Shown here in pieces: positions 62,431 through 64,000 of a stretch of 64,000 bases of DNA; the stretch's first letter is position 1; every line of letters begins with the position of its first letter. Below the pieces are notes generated by a model. That model saw only the letters and a program-made list of their open reading frames with translations, was not told the DNA's origin and made no database searches. The stretch spans positions 1-64,000 of the forward strand of contig NZ_CP059403.1 in the NCBI RefSeq assembly GCF_014109805.1, in the 5' to 3' direction. The position numbers and the translations under genes are program-made. The DNA is from Legionella sp. PC1000. GTDB lineage: Bacteria > Pseudomonadota > Gammaproteobacteria > Legionellales > Legionellaceae.

Positions 62431-62452
62431 GATGTTTTCCTTAAAAACAGTC

Positions 62453-62489
62453 AAAAATCCATCCCTTGCAGGATAGATTCCTGCAAGGG
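62453..62489 (-). promoter_or_regulatory. Competing-hairpin leader of the 55-residue gene
   Basis: Stem A: CCCTTGCAGGA (62463-62473) with TCCTGCAAGGG (62479-62489), 11 bp. Stem B: ATCCATCC (62457-62464) with GGATAGAT (62471-62478), one wobble pair, followed by a T-run. Shared bases make them exclusive. Confidence 0.65.
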
Positions 62490-62494
62490 TTAAG

Positions 62495-62713
62495 CTAGAG
62501 ATGAAACGTTTTAACCAATCGATCATGCAATGTTTCTATGCATTCCGCGATGAATACACCTGGGTAGTATTCAAAAGGCTGCCACAAATCTATTGCATCG
62601 TCATCAGTCCCTAATTCATCATTGTTTAACCGATTGATAAGGGTTGAATACTCAATATCATCGGGAAAATAACTGAGGAAAGTAGATGCTGCGGTCAGTT
62701 CAAATGGATTCAT
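62495..62713 (-). CDS. Small acidic protein, 72 residues
   Basis: Begins MNPFELTAASTFLSYFPDDI and contains NRLNNDELGTDDDAIDLWQP. Very acidic, soluble. AAGGAG lies about 9 bases before the ATG. It could be a DNA-mimic, since ssb-linked leading regions often encode such proteins, but this is speculation. No family recognised. Confidence 0.65.
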   Translation of the reverse strand: MNPFELTAASTFLSYFPDDIEYSTLINRLNNDELGTDDDAIDLWQPFEYYPGVFIAECIETLHDRLVKTFHL

Positions 62714-62737
62714 TTTAAGTGGTTCTCCTTAAGTTTT

Positions 62738-62777
62738 AAAAAAGGAGTTGTTCCCAAAGGGATAACTCCCTTCGGGA
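62738..62777 (-). promoter_or_regulatory. Competing-hairpin leader of the 72-residue gene
   Basis: Stem A: TCCCAAAGGGA (62752-62762) with TCCCTTCGGGA (62767-62777), one wobble pair. Stem B: GGAGTT (62744-62749) with AACTCC (62764-62769), followed by six T on the minus strand. The arms overlap at 62767-62769. Confidence 0.65.
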
Positions 62778-62789
62778 TTAATGAAACAA

Positions 62790-63215
62790 TTAAAAAGGAA
62801 CTTCTTCACATTCCAACATCGAGTGCATTTGAGCTAAATACTCTTCTGGTGTTGGTTTATCAGTTTGCTCGGGTAGTTCTTTGGGTTTTGCGTTATCAAG
62901 TAACTGTATGGTTTGCACCACAATATTGATTGATTGGCGTTTAACACCTTCTGTATCAGTCCAGTTATTTGAGCGCAATTTGCCCTCAATATATACTTGA
63001 CTGCCTTTTTGCAGGCGTTCCACAGCTAAAGTTGCTAATTTTCCAAAAAACACCAGATGATGCCATTCAGTAATGGTTTCCCATTCGCCATTACGGCGAT
63101 AGGATTCATTCGTGGCAAGCGAGACTGAAGCAACAGGTTGATGTTCCTTTGTTTGGGTACTTCTAGGTGAATGACCCACGTGACCTATTAATTGGACTTT
63201 GTTTAATACTGCCAT
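62790..63215 (-). CDS. ssb: Single-stranded DNA-binding protein
   Basis: 141 residues. OB-fold: MAVLNKVQLIGHVGHSPRST, WHHLVFFGKLATLAVERLQK, GSQVYIEGKLRSNNWTD. The C-terminal tip CEEVPF is the acidic partner-binding end seen in SSB (usually DDDIPF). It coats single strands during transfer or replication. AAAGGAGA precedes the ATG. An ssb beside DUF932 and small acidic proteins is typical of plasmid leading regions. Confidence 0.95.
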   Translation of the reverse strand: MAVLNKVQLIGHVGHSPRSTQTKEHQPVASVSLATNESYRRNGEWETITEWHHLVFFGKLATLAVERLQKGSQVYIEGKLRSNNWTDTEGVKRQSINIVVQTIQLLDNAKPKELPEQTDKPTPEEYLAQMHSMLECEEVPF

Positions 63216-63242
63216 TTTAGTTCTCCTTTAAATGGAATTAAT

Positions 63243-63299
63243 AAAAAATCGCACAATCGGAGAACTCCCGCACAAGGCAGAAGTTTTCCGATTGTGCGG
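63243..63299 (-). promoter_or_regulatory. Competing-hairpin leader of ssb
   Basis: Stem B: CGCACAATCGGA (63250-63261) with TCCGATTGTGCG (63287-63298), followed by ATTTTTT on the minus strand (strong terminator). Stem A: CCGCACAA (63268-63275) with TTGTGCGG (63292-63299). Both use 63292-63298, so they exclude each other. Confidence 0.7.
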
Positions 63300-63340
63300 A
63301 TTAAAACGGGTAAAACAAGTAACAGGGTTAATCCTGCTTC

Positions 63341-63550
63341 CTAGACCAACTGTATGGAATGGTTAGTTGTGGTATTCCTTGCAATTATTCCATTCAACGT
63401 TCGAGCGCCAATTTGAAGTTGTGCTATGTCTTCTGCTGATAACTCATGCTGATAGGCATGAAGTTCTGCTATAGAGCGCAATAAATCAAAAAAGGCTAAA
63501 TCAGTTCGAGTGCATTGATTGGTGTATTCTGCAAAAGATGTTTGTTGCAT
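63341..63550 (-). CDS. Small protein, 69 residues
   Basis: Begins MQQTSFAEYTNQCTRTDLAF and ends ARNTTTNHSIQLV, helical in the middle (LLRSIAELHAYQHELSAEDI). AAGGAG precedes the ATG by 9 bases. Unknown; in the ssb module. Confidence 0.65.
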   Translation of the reverse strand: MQQTSFAEYTNQCTRTDLAFFDLLRSIAELHAYQHELSAEDIAQLQIGARTLNGIIARNTTTNHSIQLV

Positions 63551-63570
63551 GGGTTCTCTCCTTAGATTTT

Positions 63571-63615
63571 GGGAAATACCCTTGCCCCATGAGGAAGTGT
63601 GATTTCCCCGATGGG
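63571..63615 (-). promoter_or_regulatory. Competing-hairpin leader of the 69-residue gene
   Basis: Stem B: GGGAAAT (63571-63577) with ATTTCCC (63602-63608). Stem A: CCCAT (63586-63590) with ATGGG (63611-63615) plus GGAA/TTCC (63593-63596, 63604-63607). Shared TTCC makes them exclusive. Unlike the others, no T-run follows stem B. Confidence 0.5.
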
Positions 63616-63635
63616 TTACAAACCTTTAAATAGGC

Positions 63636-63995
63636 TTAGTGATTGAAATGAATTAATGCTGAAAGATAAGCGGCTAATGAAAGACCGACTGTGATGATTG
63701 TACCAATCATCCAGCGTCTTGATGCCAACAACTCACTCCTGTTTTCACGCAGTTGTTCATTGTAGGATTTCATTCGCTCATCGAACTCGCGACGCTGTTC
63801 AACAAGTTTTTTATCTTGTTCAACAAACACTTGTCTGACGGCTTCACTTAACATGTTATCCACCTCATCAATACTATAAATGTTGTGAATTTCTATTTGA
63901 GTCAGTGTGGAAAAAAATCCCTCAGATAACTCTTTAGAAAACCCACTCTCTTTAAGAATCTTAGCATATTTTAAGGTATCTGTCTGAATACGCAC
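63636..63995 (-). CDS. Coiled-coil protein with C-terminal membrane anchor (DUF1640-like)
   Basis: At least 119 residues: a helical N-terminus (FSKELSEGFFSTLTQIEIHN), a charged coiled coil (about 55-92, KKLVEQRREFDERMKSYNEQ) and a C-terminal membrane helix (WMIGTIITVGLSLAAYLSAL). The layout resembles DUF1640/CCDC90-type proteins. The frame begins with GTG near the window edge and stays open past it, so the true start may be outside. Confidence 0.65.
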   Translation of the reverse strand: MRIQTDTLKYAKILKESGFSKELSEGFFSTLTQIEIHNIYSIDEVDNMLSEAVRQVFVEQDKKLVEQRREFDERMKSYNEQLRENRSELLASRRWMIGTIITVGLSLAAYLSALIHFNH

Positions 63996-64000
63996 GACCA

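Noticed and set aside
1-64000. tRNA, rRNA or insertion-sequence transposase genes
   Set aside because: None were recognised. Mobile functions seen are the conjugation system and the tyrosine recombinase only.

Overview
The window looks like part of a large conjugative plasmid, or a plasmid-like integrative element, of Legionella or a close relative. The reasons are an lvrA/lvrB/lvrC regulatory cassette with a CsrA-type LvrC, two tandem proteins with the C-terminal domain of the Legionella collagen-like adhesin Lcl, a complete genomic-island-type (GI-T4SS, PFL_47xx family) conjugation operon, and plasmid maintenance functions (ParA, two ParB-like proteins, a RepA-type initiator and an origin with DnaA boxes). 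Composition is AT-rich and varies by segment: the transfer and copper blocks are richer in GC than the 27-38 kb segment.

Layout: (1) 0.5-26.7 kb, almost all on the minus strand and read from right to left: lvrA, lvrB, a 58-codon gene, lvrC (csrA-like), traT, the GI-T4SS genes (PilL-like, PFL_4693, PFL_4695, TIGR03747, RAQPRD, PFL_4701, PFL_4702, TIGR03750, PFL_4703, PFL_4704, PFL_4705, lipoprotein, VirB4-type TraC, PFL_4709-4711, TraG), coupling protein TraD and topoisomerase III, ending in Lcl-like and outer-membrane proteins. No relaxase is seen. (2) 27-34.5 kb, a very AT-rich cargo island that reads as a ribosomal peptide (RiPP) cluster: a 42-residue Cys-free candidate precursor (short, found by hand), a ThiS/MoaD-like sulfur carrier ending in GG, YcaO, TfuA, ATP-grasp ligase, multi-pass exporter, and a divergent ThiF-type E1 fused to rhodanese. 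Together these suggest thioamide installation with a dedicated sulfur relay. (3) 34.5-38 kb, partition genes. (4) 38-40.4 kb, repA and a 1-kb origin with inverted DnaA boxes and a long near-palindrome. (5) 40.4-45.2 kb, a MatP-like protein with a large extra domain, a coiled-coil membrane protein, a second very divergent CsrA-like protein, a pseudogene and a diguanylate cyclase.

(6) 45.3-56 kb, a copper/silver resistance island: CsoR repressor with a 40-bp perfect palindromic operator, P1B ATPase CopA, a tripartite heavy-metal RND pump, multicopper oxidase, a Cys-rich copper-storage protein and a DUF305 protein. (7) 56-59.7 kb, a receiver-like protein, an ORF6N protein, a tyrosine recombinase with an 11-6-11 dif-like site just upstream, and a HigBA-like toxin-antitoxin pair. 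(8) 59.8-64 kb, a minus-strand module of small genes with ssb and a DUF932 protein, resembling a conjugative leading region. Six consecutive cistrons there are preceded by leaders that can fold into competing hairpins.

The most novel items are the RiPP island, the array of competing-hairpin leaders, the dif-like site with a third half-site inside the recombinase gene, the MatP-like fusion, and two CsrA-family proteins on one element.
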